Shown here piece after piece: positions 50,938 through 62,834 of a stretch of 64,000 bases of DNA. The notes under the pieces were generated by a model. That model made no database searches, was not told where the DNA came from, and worked only from the letters and a program-made list of their open reading frames with translations. The position numbers were made by a program, and so were the translations under genes. Location of the stretch: the NCBI GenBank assembly GCA_002479255.1, contig DLMJ01000001.1, positions 62,001 to 126,000 of the forward strand, given 5' to 3'. The DNA is from Candidatus Binatus soli (GTDB taxonomy: Bacteria > Desulfobacterota > Binatia > Binatales > Binataceae). The stretch's first letter is position 1, and each line of letters opens with the position of its first letter.

Positions 50938-51620
50938 TGGCAAGCCGGGCGATGCGGTGTCTCGTGCGAATTTTGTCGATGAGCGCGCTCGGCGCAGCGC
51001 TCGCGTTTTCAGTCGCGGCCTGCAACAACCAGACTGGATTTTCCGGGAGCGTCGGTAATACACCCAACGGCCCGGCGTTGGCATCGTATGAAATTCTCGG
51101 CACGGTCGGGACGCCATTTACCGCGACCGTATCGGACGCGCGATCGTCATGGACGCTTCAGGGCAACGTCCCGCTTAGCATCGTAATCTGCAACAACGTC
51201 CTGCCGGCTCGAATCATCGCAACTAAAACCACCAGCAACAGCAACCTGCTGAGTCTCGAAGCAATCATCGGCACCAGAGTGGCCGATCTTCAGTCCACCA
51301 GCGCATCTTTTGGCACCGTGTCGGTGCAGGTCGGGGGTACCCTCAACTCGATCGCATCGCCGGCGTCTCCGGACCTGCGCATTTTCGTCGCCGGTCCCGC
51401 CGATCAGCGTTACAACGCGCTGGTCGAGGATATCACCACCGGATGGGTGATCAGCTCACGCGCGCCGAACTTGATCCTGTTCGACAGCCCCGACGGAAAG
51501 GTGGACGCCACCCTTTTCGGAGCTCCAGCCTTCCCTACTTTCACCGTCAACATGACGCTCGACGGCGCCGTGGTGGCGGCCGTCGTTCATGGCCCCAACG
51601 CGACGATTCGCGAGCCATGA
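50937..51620 (+). CDS. Lipoprotein of unknown function
   Basis: 227 residues from the ATG at 50937, coupled by TGATG to the preceding gene; the frame is open further up but inside that gene. Signal ILSMSALGAALAFSVAAC gives lipidation at the Cys after SVAA. The mature part is Ser/Thr-rich and beta-type with no family match. Both secreted partners probably act together at the cell surface. Confidence 0.75.
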   Translation: MASRAMRCLVRILSMSALGAALAFSVAACNNQTGFSGSVGNTPNGPALASYEILGTVGTPFTATVSDARSSWTLQGNVPLSIVICNNVLPARIIATKTTSNSNLLSLEAIIGTRVADLQSTSASFGTVSVQVGGTLNSIASPASPDLRIFVAGPADQRYNALVEDITTGWVISSRAPNLILFDSPDGKVDATLFGAPAFPTFTVNMTLDGAVVAAVVHGPNATIREP

Positions 51621-51811
51621 CTCGCGCGCCCTGTTGAGTCAGCGCCGCGCTAGTTGCGCAATTCGCTCGCATGCCTGCCGCTGCGTCGAATCCGCGCTCG
51701 ATCGTCCCGGTTCGTTTGACAGCCTCCCGCATTCGTCATAGTTAGCCTCTGTAAGAAGTGAGCGAGCCATTCGAAAACGCGCCTAGACCTTCCCGCCTCT
51801 GAAATCATTCT

Positions 51812-52996
51812 ATGAATTCGCAGCTCGTACGCCGGGTCTTGTTGGCAGTGGCGATCATTGCGGTCGCCGCCGCCGCGATTCCCGGTTTTCACTACTATCG
51901 CTACATCGAAAGCCACGTCAGCACCGACGACGCCTACGTCGACGGCACTGTCGCGCTGGTTTCCTCGCGTGTTGCCGGCACCGTCACCAACGTTTATGTC
52001 GAGGACAACTGGACGGTTAAGGAAGGCCAACTGTTGTTGACGCTGGACCCGCGCGACTTCGACGTCCGTGTCGAGCAGGCCCAGGCTCAGCTCGAGCGCG
52101 CCAGGCAATCCGTCGATGAGCTCTACGCGCTGGTGGATGCGGCGCGGTCGGGTGTGGCGCTCACCGTGTCGCAGCTCAAGCAGGCGCAAATCGATTTCGA
52201 CCGCGCCAAGGCGCTGAAGGAACAAGGCGTCGTCTCCATCGAGCAATACGATCAGGCCAACACCGGACTGCGCGTCGCGATGGCCGATGAAGCGCTGGCG
52301 GAGCATCAATTGACGCAGGCCGAGGCCGCCCTCGGATCGCGCAACGACGGCCGTTCGCGCTACGCACTCCCGGTCGTGAAGCAGGCCGAAGCCGCTCTGG
52401 AAGCCGCCAAGCTCGATCTCGACTACACCAAACTGACCGCGCCGTTCGCGGGCATCGTGACTCACAAAACCGCCCACGTTGGCAATCGCGTCCAGGTCGG
52501 AGAGCCTCTGCTGGCGATCGTCCCGCTTGGCAAGCTCTACCTCACGGCCAACTTCAAGGAGACCCAGCTCACCGACGTGCGCGTCGGTCAAAAGGCGGAG
52601 ATCGTCGCCGACATCTATCCCAACTACACCTACCGGGGACACGTCGATTCGATCAGCATGGGCACCGGCGCGGCCTTCTCGCTGCTGCCGCCCGAAAATG
52701 CGACCGGCAACTGGGTCAAAGTCGTGCAGCGCGTGCCGGTCAAGATTGTTATCGACGGACCGGAGCCCCGAGACAAACCGCTCCGGCTGGGACTGTCGGT
52801 CGAAGTTGCGATCGATCTCGGCGATCGCAGTGGACCCTTGCTCTCGTCGATCGTGCAGCAGCGTTTCCAGCAAGACGGCCAGACTCTCCCCAACGAGACA
52901 CTCAAGATGGCGCCGATGCCCCAGACGCCGGCCGAACCGCCGCCGCCCACCGAGACCCACCAACAGCAACATTTCATGCCTCGCCCGATTCCCTGA
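51812..52996 (+). CDS. EmrA/HlyD-family membrane fusion protein
   Basis: 394 residues, one N-terminal membrane anchor (RRVLLAVAIIAVAAAAIPGF), STDDAYVDGTVALVSSRVAGTV (about 37-58, the biotinyl-lipoyl half that marks EmrA), a helical hairpin of about 100 residues, then KLTAPFAGIVTHKTAHVGNRV and a beta-barrel. Such adaptors link an MFS drug exporter of the EmrB type to an outer-membrane channel. No exporter gene is next to it in this window, so it is an orphan here. Pro/Gln-rich tail. Confidence 0.88.
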   Translation: MNSQLVRRVLLAVAIIAVAAAAIPGFHYYRYIESHVSTDDAYVDGTVALVSSRVAGTVTNVYVEDNWTVKEGQLLLTLDPRDFDVRVEQAQAQLERARQSVDELYALVDAARSGVALTVSQLKQAQIDFDRAKALKEQGVVSIEQYDQANTGLRVAMADEALAEHQLTQAEAALGSRNDGRSRYALPVVKQAEAALEAAKLDLDYTKLTAPFAGIVTHKTAHVGNRVQVGEPLLAIVPLGKLYLTANFKETQLTDVRVGQKAEIVADIYPNYTYRGHVDSISMGTGAAFSLLPPENATGNWVKVVQRVPVKIVIDGPEPRDKPLRLGLSVEVAIDLGDRSGPLLSSIVQQRFQQDGQTLPNETLKMAPMPQTPAEPPPPTETHQQQHFMPRPIP

Positions 52997-53004
52997 TCGC
53001 TCGC

Positions 53005-53076
53005 CCCTTCTAACCGGGACGAAGTCCCGCATCCCGCATCTTTGTCTTAATATTGGGTTCAGGGGTCACCCCTGCC
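53005..53076 (+). repeat. Direct repeat left of the phosphotransferase gene
   Basis: Starts CCCTTCTAACCGGGACGAAG (with a GGGAC-GAA-GTCCC hairpin) and ends in TCAGGGGTCACCCCTGCC. A second copy in the same orientation, shorter by 7 bases, is at 54405-54469, on the other side of the phosphotransferase gene. Confidence 0.8.
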
Positions 53077-53166
53077 GCACCTGACACGCGTGTCAGTTCG
53101 GTTGCGACTTTTCTCCGCGTGTATTACGCTGCGGTTCCGGCGGATTCTCCGTCCGCGCTGTATCCG

Positions 53167-54258
53167 ATGCTCGACTGTGACGACATTCAGCAACGCCTGT
53201 CCGCGTACCTTGGCGCACCGGTCTCGCGTCTGAGCGTCCTTGCCAGCGGATGGGAAACCACGGTCTTCGAGTTCACGCTCGATGCGGCGTCGAAGGCGTT
53301 CACGGCCATCCGGGCCGGCCAATCGATGGTTTTGCGGTTCTATCAAGGCTCCGAGGCCGACGCCAAAGGCGCCCGCGAATACACCACCATCGATCGCCTG
53401 TTCGCCGCCGGCTATTGCGTCCCGCGCCCCTACGCCTTCGAGGCCGACCATCGCGCCCTAGGCGCGCCGTTCCTCATCATGCAGCGGCTGGCGGGCGGTA
53501 CGCTGTTCACGATCCGCAGCTTTCCGAGTTCGTTAAAGACTTTCTCGATGGCATTTTTTTCTTTCGTCCGCGCGCAGTCGAGGCTCCACAAGCTCGACCC
53601 GGCGAGCGCGCCCCTGCGCGAGATTCCGCACGCATATGCGCCAATCGCAGGCGCCGGCGCTGACGCCGACTGCCCGCTGCTGGATCGCGTGCTTGCGATC
53701 ATCGCCAATCGCGTCGAGACCGGCCCGCTGCCCGGTCTGCGCGAGGCGCTCAATCTGGTTGCCGAACGCGCGGCCCGGTTTCGCCACAGCCCCAATTCGC
53801 TCCTGCACATGGATTATCATCCGCTCAACGTGATGGTGGATGGGGTGCGCGTGACCGGCGTCATCGACTGGGTGAACGCCGATGTCGGCGATCGCCATCT
53901 CGACGCTGCGATGACGGCCGTGATTCTGTCCTCGTCCGCGCTGGAGAACCCGCGATGGATGCGCGACAACGTGGTCGGCAACGGGCTTCGCGCGAGCTTC
54001 GCGGCTTTGTACATACCGCTCTATCATGCGATGGCGCCGATCGACTTCGAGCGCTTCCGTTACTGCCAGGCGGTCGCGGCGCTGCTGCGGCTCTCGATGC
54101 TCGGGATGATGCGCGCGCGCGGTCCTGAGGTTGTCGGCTTCCGCCGCGAGGCTATCCACGAAGTCACGCCCGCGGTCGTGAGACTGCTCAGCCGCTACGC
54201 CACCCGCAAGAGCGGCACCGCGGTCGGGATCGATACCACGGCTCCACAGCCCGCCTGA
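53167..54258 (+). CDS. Aminoglycoside/choline-kinase-like phosphotransferase
   Basis: 363 residues from the ATG at 53167. The frame opens with a TTG at 53053 but its first codons lie in a repeat, so that start is rejected. The fold is that of APH/choline kinase/MPH: SGWETTVFEF (about 26-35) for the nucleotide loop, VLRFYQGSEA, and the catalytic HMDYHPLNVMVD with VIDWVNADVGDRHLD carrying the metal Asp. These enzymes phosphorylate antibiotics, sugars, choline or homoserine; the target is unknown. The whole gene is bracketed by direct repeats of 65-72 bases, which suggests that it arrived as a mobile or duplicated cassette. Confidence 0.85.
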   Translation: MLDCDDIQQRLSAYLGAPVSRLSVLASGWETTVFEFTLDAASKAFTAIRAGQSMVLRFYQGSEADAKGAREYTTIDRLFAAGYCVPRPYAFEADHRALGAPFLIMQRLAGGTLFTIRSFPSSLKTFSMAFFSFVRAQSRLHKLDPASAPLREIPHAYAPIAGAGADADCPLLDRVLAIIANRVETGPLPGLREALNLVAERAARFRHSPNSLLHMDYHPLNVMVDGVRVTGVIDWVNADVGDRHLDAAMTAVILSSSALENPRWMRDNVVGNGLRASFAALYIPLYHAMAPIDFERFRYCQAVAALLRLSMLGMMRARGPEVVGFRREAIHEVTPAVVRLLSRYATRKSGTAVGIDTTAPQPA

Positions 54259-54404
54259 ATCGCGCTCCTCCGCTGATCGCTTCCAGCCGAAAAAATCTGT
54301 GAGACCTTGGAAATGCGAAAGTGTTATGCAACTGCGTTGGTGTTGATTACCCGGACCTGATGCAATAGGCGGCTACTGGCGCTCTCCGCGATTCTTCCCC
54401 CTGA

Positions 54405-54469
54405 CCCTTCTAACAGGGACGAAGTCCCGCATTCTTATCTTAGCATCGGGTGCAGGGCTCACCCCTGCC
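54405..54469 (+). repeat. Direct repeat right of the phosphotransferase gene
   Basis: Copy of 53005-53076 with CCCTTCTAACAGGGACGAAG at the start and GCAGGGCTCACCCCTGCC at the end; 7 bases are missing in the middle. Same orientation as the left copy. Confidence 0.8.
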
Positions 54470-54524
54470 CGTTGGCACGGCTGGCCAGTATTAAGACCCG
54501 TTGGCACGGGAGGCCAGTATTAAG
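54468..54524 (+). repeat. Two tandem CCCGTTGGCACG units
   Basis: Units at 54468-54495 and 54497-54524 differ at two or three positions (CGGCTGGCC versus CGGGAGGCC) and both end CAGTATTAAG. The second matches 10198-10225. Confidence 0.8.
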
Positions 54525-54587
54525 AAACCGTGCGCCCGCGGGCTCTTCCATCGCATAGTCGCGAAAAGATGCGCTGCGCAGATTTTC

Positions 54588-54763
54588 GCGTCTTCTCACT
54601 GCGGGTGCAGGGGCCGCAGCCCCTGCCGCCCACCGCGCAGGTGATTCTTCCTTCATGCGCCCGCCAACGCCGGGCGGCCTTAACATTGGGTGCAGGGGTC
54701 ACCCCTGCCCGCGCGCGACAACGGAGCGCGGCCTTAATACTGGGTGCAGGGGTCACCCCTGCC

Positions 54764-54774
<11 letters not shown>
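54588..54774 (+). repeat. Composite repeat, including 71-bp copy of the 33-kb cluster
   Basis: 54588-54658 is identical to the reverse complement of 33325-33395. It continues with two further GGTGCAGGGGTCACCCCTGCC units (about 54689 and 54743) and a partial TCACCCCTGCC at 54764-54774 that is inside the aconitase coding region. Confidence 0.85.
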
Positions 54775-57529
<2,755 letters not shown>

Positions 57530-57689
57530 TGATCGAGCCCTGCCCTCCTGGTGCGATGGTCAAAATGGAAGAATCGGACGCGAGTTCCAAATCCGGCGCT
57601 CAGCCCAATCCGATTCGATTTGCTATCCGTTCAGAATACCGCGCGAGCGCGCCCAATCAACTGGCCAACTGGCGGGAGACGATGGCGTT

Positions 57690-60600
57690 CTAGCCGGGGC
57701 CGGCGCTGCGGCGCGATGCGCGCGCGGGCGCCGGGCCGTGCAACCCGTCGAAGACCAGCGAGCGTCCGTCGGAATGGAATCGCATCGCGGCCAGAATGCC
57801 GACCCGCGGCGATTCGAGCGCCGCCACGCCGTCGATTGAATCGATCGTGATACGCTGCTTCAGCGCCAGAAGAGCCGCCACCGCCGCGCTGAAACTCTCG
57901 TCATCGGCGCCGCGCTCGCCCGCCGTGATCATCGCGCGTCCCTGCAATCCCGCAATCACGCGGCCGGCGCGAATGACCACGACGTTGGCCGCCTCGCGCG
58001 CGATACCGTATCCGGCAATCACGGCGCCGTACGGATTGGCGGGATCGATCGCGCTCAACGCAACCGGTTTCTCTCGCGCCGGAATGAGGCTCCGCGCCGC
58101 GCGCAGCATCTCGACCGCCTCTGGCAGGGCATATTGTTCCCCCGAAATCGATCTCACGAACCACCCCCGCCGAATCGCGCCGCTATATTCCAGCCGCCGC
58201 AGCGCAAACGCGATCTCGCTCCACGAGATATGCGTCGATTCGAGGCCGAGCATCTCCCGGGCGAGAATTCCATGACGCTCGAGCAATTTGAGCGCGAGAT
58301 CCCGCGCGTCATCCGGGCCGCCAGCGCGATGCTCGCCCGCGCGTATCAGCGACCATCGGCCCGCCAGACTCGACTTCAGCCGCGCGCGAACCGCCGCGTC
58401 GTGACGAGTCGTCGGGCGGTGTGCGACCGACTCGAGCGCGCGCTCGGCGCCGCGATCGTCGGCAAACATCCGGATCGGCGCAAAGTTGTCGTTGCTCACG
58501 CGCCCCAACGCCGCCATCCGCCATAACGCGGACAATGCGTCGCGCTCCGAAACATTCGCTCGCTCCGAAACCTCGTCCAGGTACTGCGCACCCGCGGCTC
58601 CCAGAGCCTCCAGCACCGCCTGCTCCTTCGCGTCCGCCGGCGCGGATTCTTCGCGCGGTACAAACAGAGTGGCCTTGCGCGCAATGAATGTGACCCGCGA
58701 CGGTGTGCTCGCGGGACGCGCGCCTTCGATACCTTCTTCGGCAACGGCGACCCACTTCATCTGGCCGCTCATGCAGACCAGGTCGAGCATCTCGGGCCGA
58801 TAGCCTGCGATGCGCGCCGGGATAATCGCGTGCTCCCAAATCTCGGGCGTCGCCGCGATTCCTGACAGCTGTTCGAGCACCGCAGCTACGCCGCTCTGAT
58901 CGGCCGGCAGCTCAGCGCCGCCGACGCGCATCCATCGCAGCCGAAACGCCGCGTACTCGTGATCCGCGCACGGCTCGATTTCAGCGCGCACCCGCGCCAG
59001 CGTCATCCGATGAATCCGTTCCAGGTTGTAGCGGTCGCACCATTGAATCGCATCGGCGCGCGTGAAATGACCGCGAAAAATCCCGCCATCCCCTTCCAGC
59101 GCCGCGAGAATCCGCTCGATGTCCGATTCTTTGATATGCAGTAGCGCCGCGATTTCACCGGCAGTCGCCGGTCCGCAAGTCTTCAGCGCGCGGCGCACGA
59201 GTTCGGCGCGCGCACCGTCGCCATCGCGGCCCTCGTCGCTCGACTGGAAACCGCCGTCAATCGATGCGGTGGGATACGCGGCGGCAAAGACGCCCTTGTC
59301 TTCGCTCGCGATTATTCGCTCTGCCGATTCGCCGCTTAAGTTGACACGCGCGATTCGCCGCTCCGCGTCCAACTCCGCCAGCATCGCGCGTCCGCCCTCG
59401 CCGGCGCGTTCTTCGGCCTCGGCCTGCGTGAGCGAACCGTGCGCCCGAATCAATTCGTACAATTCGTCGCGCGAGCGCGGCCTGCGTCCGGCCGCGCGGC
59501 CCGTCACTTCGGCTACGACGCTGTCGACCGCTTCCGCCGAGAGCAGATCGGAAAGGTCTTCTTTGCGGAACACGTCCTCGGCCATGCCGCGATTCATCGT
59601 CACGGTCCGCGAACGGCGATTGGCGCGTTCGCCGTCGTCGAGAAATGAATAGTCCGACGCGAGCAGGATGCGATGGGCAAACACCGACGGCGCGATCGCA
59701 TCGACCGCGACGGTGCGAATCGCGCCGCTCTCGATGCCTTCGAGCATCCGCACCGTGCGCGGCAGGTCGGTGGACTCCTCCAGGCATTCGCGAATCGTTT
59801 CCTCGATCACAAAATGGTCCGGGAGTTCGATCGTGGCCGGCCGGTTCTCGAAGCAGGCTTGCTGGCCGGGAAAAATCGCGGACAGAAGTTCCTGCGAGCG
59901 AAGGCGTTGAATCCAGGCGGGAACCTTCTTGCCGCGCGATGAGCGCATCACCGCGAGTGCGCGCGTCGCGACGTGGCGGAAGCGCACTTCGAACATCGGC
60001 GCACCCAGGATCGCCTGGATAAGTACGTCGCGCGCGTTGCGCGCCTTCAGCATGCTGAACAGAGTGTCGAGCGGGAAACTATGCCGCGAATTCAGCGCGA
60101 GCAGCACGCCGTCGTCGATCGCCGACGCCTGGATTTCGAAATCGAACGACTGGCACAGGCGCTTTCGAATCGCCAGACCGAGTCCGCGATTGAGGCGGAT
60201 TCCGAATGGCGTGTGAATGACGATTTGCGTGCCGCCCAGGCCGTCGAAGAAGCGCTCGATGACGACGGTCTTTTCGTCCGGGATCGCGCCGAGCGCCTCG
60301 ACGCCGCGGCGGACGTAGTCCACGGCTTGCGTGGCGGCGCGATCCGACATCGCGCATTCGCTCATCAGCCAGTCAGCGGCCGATTCGTTGCGTTCGAGAC
60401 GGCTCCAAATCTCGCGGCGAAGATCGCAAATCTCCGCCGACAGCGCCTGCGAGCGGCCGCCTGCCTCGGTCTGCCAGAAAGGCAGCGTCGGAGCCATCCC
60501 GGGCGCCGGCTCGACCATCAGGCGTCCGCGCGAGATGCGCTGAATCTGCCAGGGCATCGAGCCGAGCGAGAACACGTCGCCGCGCGACGACTCCTGCGCG

Positions 60601-62213
60601 AAGTCCTCCTCGACATCGCCGACCTTTCGGCCCTCGGACTCGATCACGACGTCGTAGTTGCCGGCTTCGGGGATCGTTCCGCCCGAGGTGATGGCCGACA
60701 GGCGGGCGGATCGCCGCGGGCGGACGCGGGCGTTGACGCGGTCGAAGAAAATCTTTGGCGACGCGCCCATGATTCGCTCGGGCAACTCGGCCGAGAGCTG
60801 TTCGAGCAGATGGCGCAGCTTGCCGGCGTCGAGATCGCCGAAGTTGTAGGCGCTGCGCAGCACGCGCAGCAGCTCGGCTTCGGAGATTTCCTCTTCCTCG
60901 GCCGCGATTGCGACGATTTGCTGCGCCGCGATATCGGCGCATCCCATCGGAATTTCCACTTCGTCCAGATGCCCGCGGCGAATCGCGCGCACCGCCGCGC
61001 CGCATTCGAGCAAATCGTCGGTGGTCAGCGCGAAGAAGCGTCCCTTGGGAGTCGCGCCGAGGCTGTGCCCCGAGCGCCCGACGCGTTGAATCGCGGCCGC
61101 GATGGACTTGGGCGAATCGACCTGGCACACGAGCTCGACGGCGCCGACGTCGATGCCGAGTTCGAGCGACGCGGTCGCGACGATCGCCTTCAACTCGCCG
61201 CGCTTGAGCCGTTGCTCGGCGAGCAGGCGCTCGGCGCGCGCGAGGCTGCCATGATGCGCCATCACGGCGTCAGCGCCGAGCCGCTTCTGCAGATTGAGTG
61301 CGACCCGCTCGGCAAAGCGGCGGCTGAGCGTGAAAACCAGCGTCGTGCGATGCTCGCCGATCAGGCGCGCGACTTCGTCGTACATCGCTTCCCAATGCGG
61401 ATGAGTGGCCAGCGGTCCAAGCTCGGGGCCGGGCGCGATGACCTGGAGATCCATCGTGCGGACGCGATCGTCGGCGCGAACTATTTTTATCGGACGCGGT
61501 GAGCGCGAATTGCCGCGCGCCACGTCGTAGCCGGCCAGGAACGCGGCCAGCTTTTCGATCGGATTCAACGTCGCCGACAGGCCGATTCGATTGGGCCGCG
61601 GCCGCCCGCGACTCGTCACGAAGCGTTCCAGGCGTTCGAGAGTCAGCGCGAGATGCGCACCGCGCTTGTTGCCGGCCAGCGCGTGGAGTTCATCGACGAT
61701 CACGTGGCGGACGGCGGCGAGTTTTTCGCGGAACTTCGGCGAGGTCAGCAGGATGAACAGCGACTCGGGCGTCGTGACCAGAATGTGCGGCGGCCGCCGG
61801 AGCATCGCAGTGCGCTCACTCGCGGAGGTGTCGCCAGTGCGAAGACCGGCGCGAATGCGCGAAAGATCGAGGCCCGATTCGGCGCCGACGTCGCGCACGC
61901 CGTCGAGCGGCTCCTCGAGATTGAGCCGAATGTCGTTGGCCAGCGCCTTGAGCGGCGAAACGTACAGGACCGAGACTTCATCGCAAAGCCGATCGCGCGC
62001 CGCGTCGAGGACGAGGCCGTTGATTGCCCACATGAAGGCGGCCAGAGTCTTGCCGCTGCCGGTCGGCGCGCATAGCAGGACGTCGAAGCCGGGCGCGTCG
62101 TTGGCGGCGCCGATGACGGGCCATCCCAGCTCTTGCGCGCGCGAGGGCGCGCTGAAGCGGCGCTCGAACCAGGTGCGAACGGCAGGATGGAAGTCGTCGA
62201 GCGCGCAGTGCAT
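57690..62213 (-). CDS. lhr: Lhr-type large superfamily-2 helicase
   Basis: 1507 residues, the full-length Lhr form. Walker A CAPTGSGKT (K55), DELH near residue 176, SATLNPIEKLA and QRVGRSGHSLG are the SF2 motifs. After the two RecA domains come the winged-helix and beta-barrel parts of the Lhr core, and a C-terminal region of over 600 residues with tandem winged-helix-like segments, as in mycobacterial and E. coli long Lhr, which unwinds DNA/RNA 3'-5' in repair. A small receiver-like gene lies 42 bases upstream on the same strand. Low-level frame crosstalk on the plus strand is antisense. Confidence 0.93.
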   Translation of the reverse strand: MHCALDDFHPAVRTWFERRFSAPSRAQELGWPVIGAANDAPGFDVLLCAPTGSGKTLAAFMWAINGLVLDAARDRLCDEVSVLYVSPLKALANDIRLNLEEPLDGVRDVGAESGLDLSRIRAGLRTGDTSASERTAMLRRPPHILVTTPESLFILLTSPKFREKLAAVRHVIVDELHALAGNKRGAHLALTLERLERFVTSRGRPRPNRIGLSATLNPIEKLAAFLAGYDVARGNSRSPRPIKIVRADDRVRTMDLQVIAPGPELGPLATHPHWEAMYDEVARLIGEHRTTLVFTLSRRFAERVALNLQKRLGADAVMAHHGSLARAERLLAEQRLKRGELKAIVATASLELGIDVGAVELVCQVDSPKSIAAAIQRVGRSGHSLGATPKGRFFALTTDDLLECGAAVRAIRRGHLDEVEIPMGCADIAAQQIVAIAAEEEEISEAELLRVLRSAYNFGDLDAGKLRHLLEQLSAELPERIMGASPKIFFDRVNARVRPRRSARLSAITSGGTIPEAGNYDVVIESEGRKVGDVEEDFAQESSRGDVFSLGSMPWQIQRISRGRLMVEPAPGMAPTLPFWQTEAGGRSQALSAEICDLRREIWSRLERNESAADWLMSECAMSDRAATQAVDYVRRGVEALGAIPDEKTVVIERFFDGLGGTQIVIHTPFGIRLNRGLGLAIRKRLCQSFDFEIQASAIDDGVLLALNSRHSFPLDTLFSMLKARNARDVLIQAILGAPMFEVRFRHVATRALAVMRSSRGKKVPAWIQRLRSQELLSAIFPGQQACFENRPATIELPDHFVIEETIRECLEESTDLPRTVRMLEGIESGAIRTVAVDAIAPSVFAHRILLASDYSFLDDGERANRRSRTVTMNRGMAEDVFRKEDLSDLLSAEAVDSVVAEVTGRAAGRRPRSRDELYELIRAHGSLTQAEAEERAGEGGRAMLAELDAERRIARVNLSGESAERIIASEDKGVFAAAYPTASIDGGFQSSDEGRDGDGARAELVRRALKTCGPATAGEIAALLHIKESDIERILAALEGDGGIFRGHFTRADAIQWCDRYNLERIHRMTLARVRAEIEPCADHEYAAFRLRWMRVGGAELPADQSGVAAVLEQLSGIAATPEIWEHAIIPARIAGYRPEMLDLVCMSGQMKWVAVAEEGIEGARPASTPSRVTFIARKATLFVPREESAPADAKEQAVLEALGAAGAQYLDEVSERANVSERDALSALWRMAALGRVSNDNFAPIRMFADDRGAERALESVAHRPTTRHDAAVRARLKSSLAGRWSLIRAGEHRAGGPDDARDLALKLLERHGILAREMLGLESTHISWSEIAFALRRLEYSGAIRRGWFVRSISGEQYALPEAVEMLRAARSLIPAREKPVALSAIDPANPYGAVIAGYGIAREAANVVVIRAGRVIAGLQGRAMITAGERGADDESFSAAVAALLALKQRITIDSIDGVAALESPRVGILAAMRFHSDGRSLVFDGLHGPAPARASRRSAGPG

Positions 62214-62255
62214 TAGGGGAAATATATCACCGGCATGCGATCCGGAAGAAATTAA

Positions 62256-62618
62256 TTAGCGCTCGGAGGGGCGCAGCAGATCGGGGAGGCGAGCGGTGAA
62301 TTCGCTGCGCGAGAGCGTCAGCTCGTAGCCTGCTTCGCGGGCGGCCTTCAGGGGTTTCAAATCTACGTGCGAGGCGAATCCGATCACGCGCGCGCCGGGA
62401 GCAGCCGCGCGGATTTGTTTCAGGGTCTCGAGCGCGGGAAAGGCGTCGTCTGAGAGATCGGTGAAGACGACGGAGGGTTTCAATTCGGCGCACCGCGAGG
62501 CAACGGCGTCGAGCGTCGAGGCGTAGCCAACTTCGGCGCCGACGGCGGCGGCGACAGCTTCGATCTTCGAGCGGAAGAACAAGTCGCGGACGAGGCCGAG
62601 TGCTGTTTGACGGCTCAT
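62256..62618 (-). CDS. Receiver-like small protein
   Basis: 120 residues from the ATG at 62618 (a longer frame starts 39 bases earlier). Alpha/beta order with KPSVVFTDLSDDAFPALETLKQI and ARVIGFASHVDLKPLKAAREAG resembles a response-regulator receiver; FTD provides a possible phospho-acceptor Asp but the early acidic pair and the conserved Lys of true receivers are not evident, so phosphorylation is doubtful. Upstream of lhr by 42 bases and likely co-transcribed. Confidence 0.65.
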   Translation of the reverse strand: MSRQTALGLVRDLFFRSKIEAVAAAVGAEVGYASTLDAVASRCAELKPSVVFTDLSDDAFPALETLKQIRAAAPGARVIGFASHVDLKPLKAAREAGYELTLSRSEFTARLPDLLRPSER

Positions 62619-62834
62619 GATCGGGCGCTCAGTGAATCCCGCGATCCAATACTTCATCCATCACATTAACTCCTGAAAAAGCGCCGTTTCGTTGTCCGCG
62701 TGCGCAATTGCAACTGGATTTATCAGAGCGGCGCCCCTCTTCGCCACCGGGAGAGCGGCTTGCAAAGACGGCCGGCCTGGAGTAAGTGTCATATTGACGC
62801 AAAGTAATGACGGCCACGCTGAAGAGGACTCACG

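Larger units (their letters stand above)
54259..54763. repeat. Repeat-rich intergenic region
   Basis: About 500 bases without a gene. After about 145 bases with nothing recognisable, it holds: the direct repeat at 54405-54469, tandem CCCGTTGGCACG units at 54468-54524, the 71-bp segment (54588-54658) shared with 33 kb, and GCAGGGGTCACCCCTGCC palindromes at about 54692 and 54746, the last abutting the aconitase stop. Open frames in this stretch are antisense-like products of these repeats. Confidence 0.75.

Noticed and set aside
53053..53166. 38-residue N-terminal extension of the phosphotransferase
   Set aside because: The TTG and following codons are part of an intergenic repeat.
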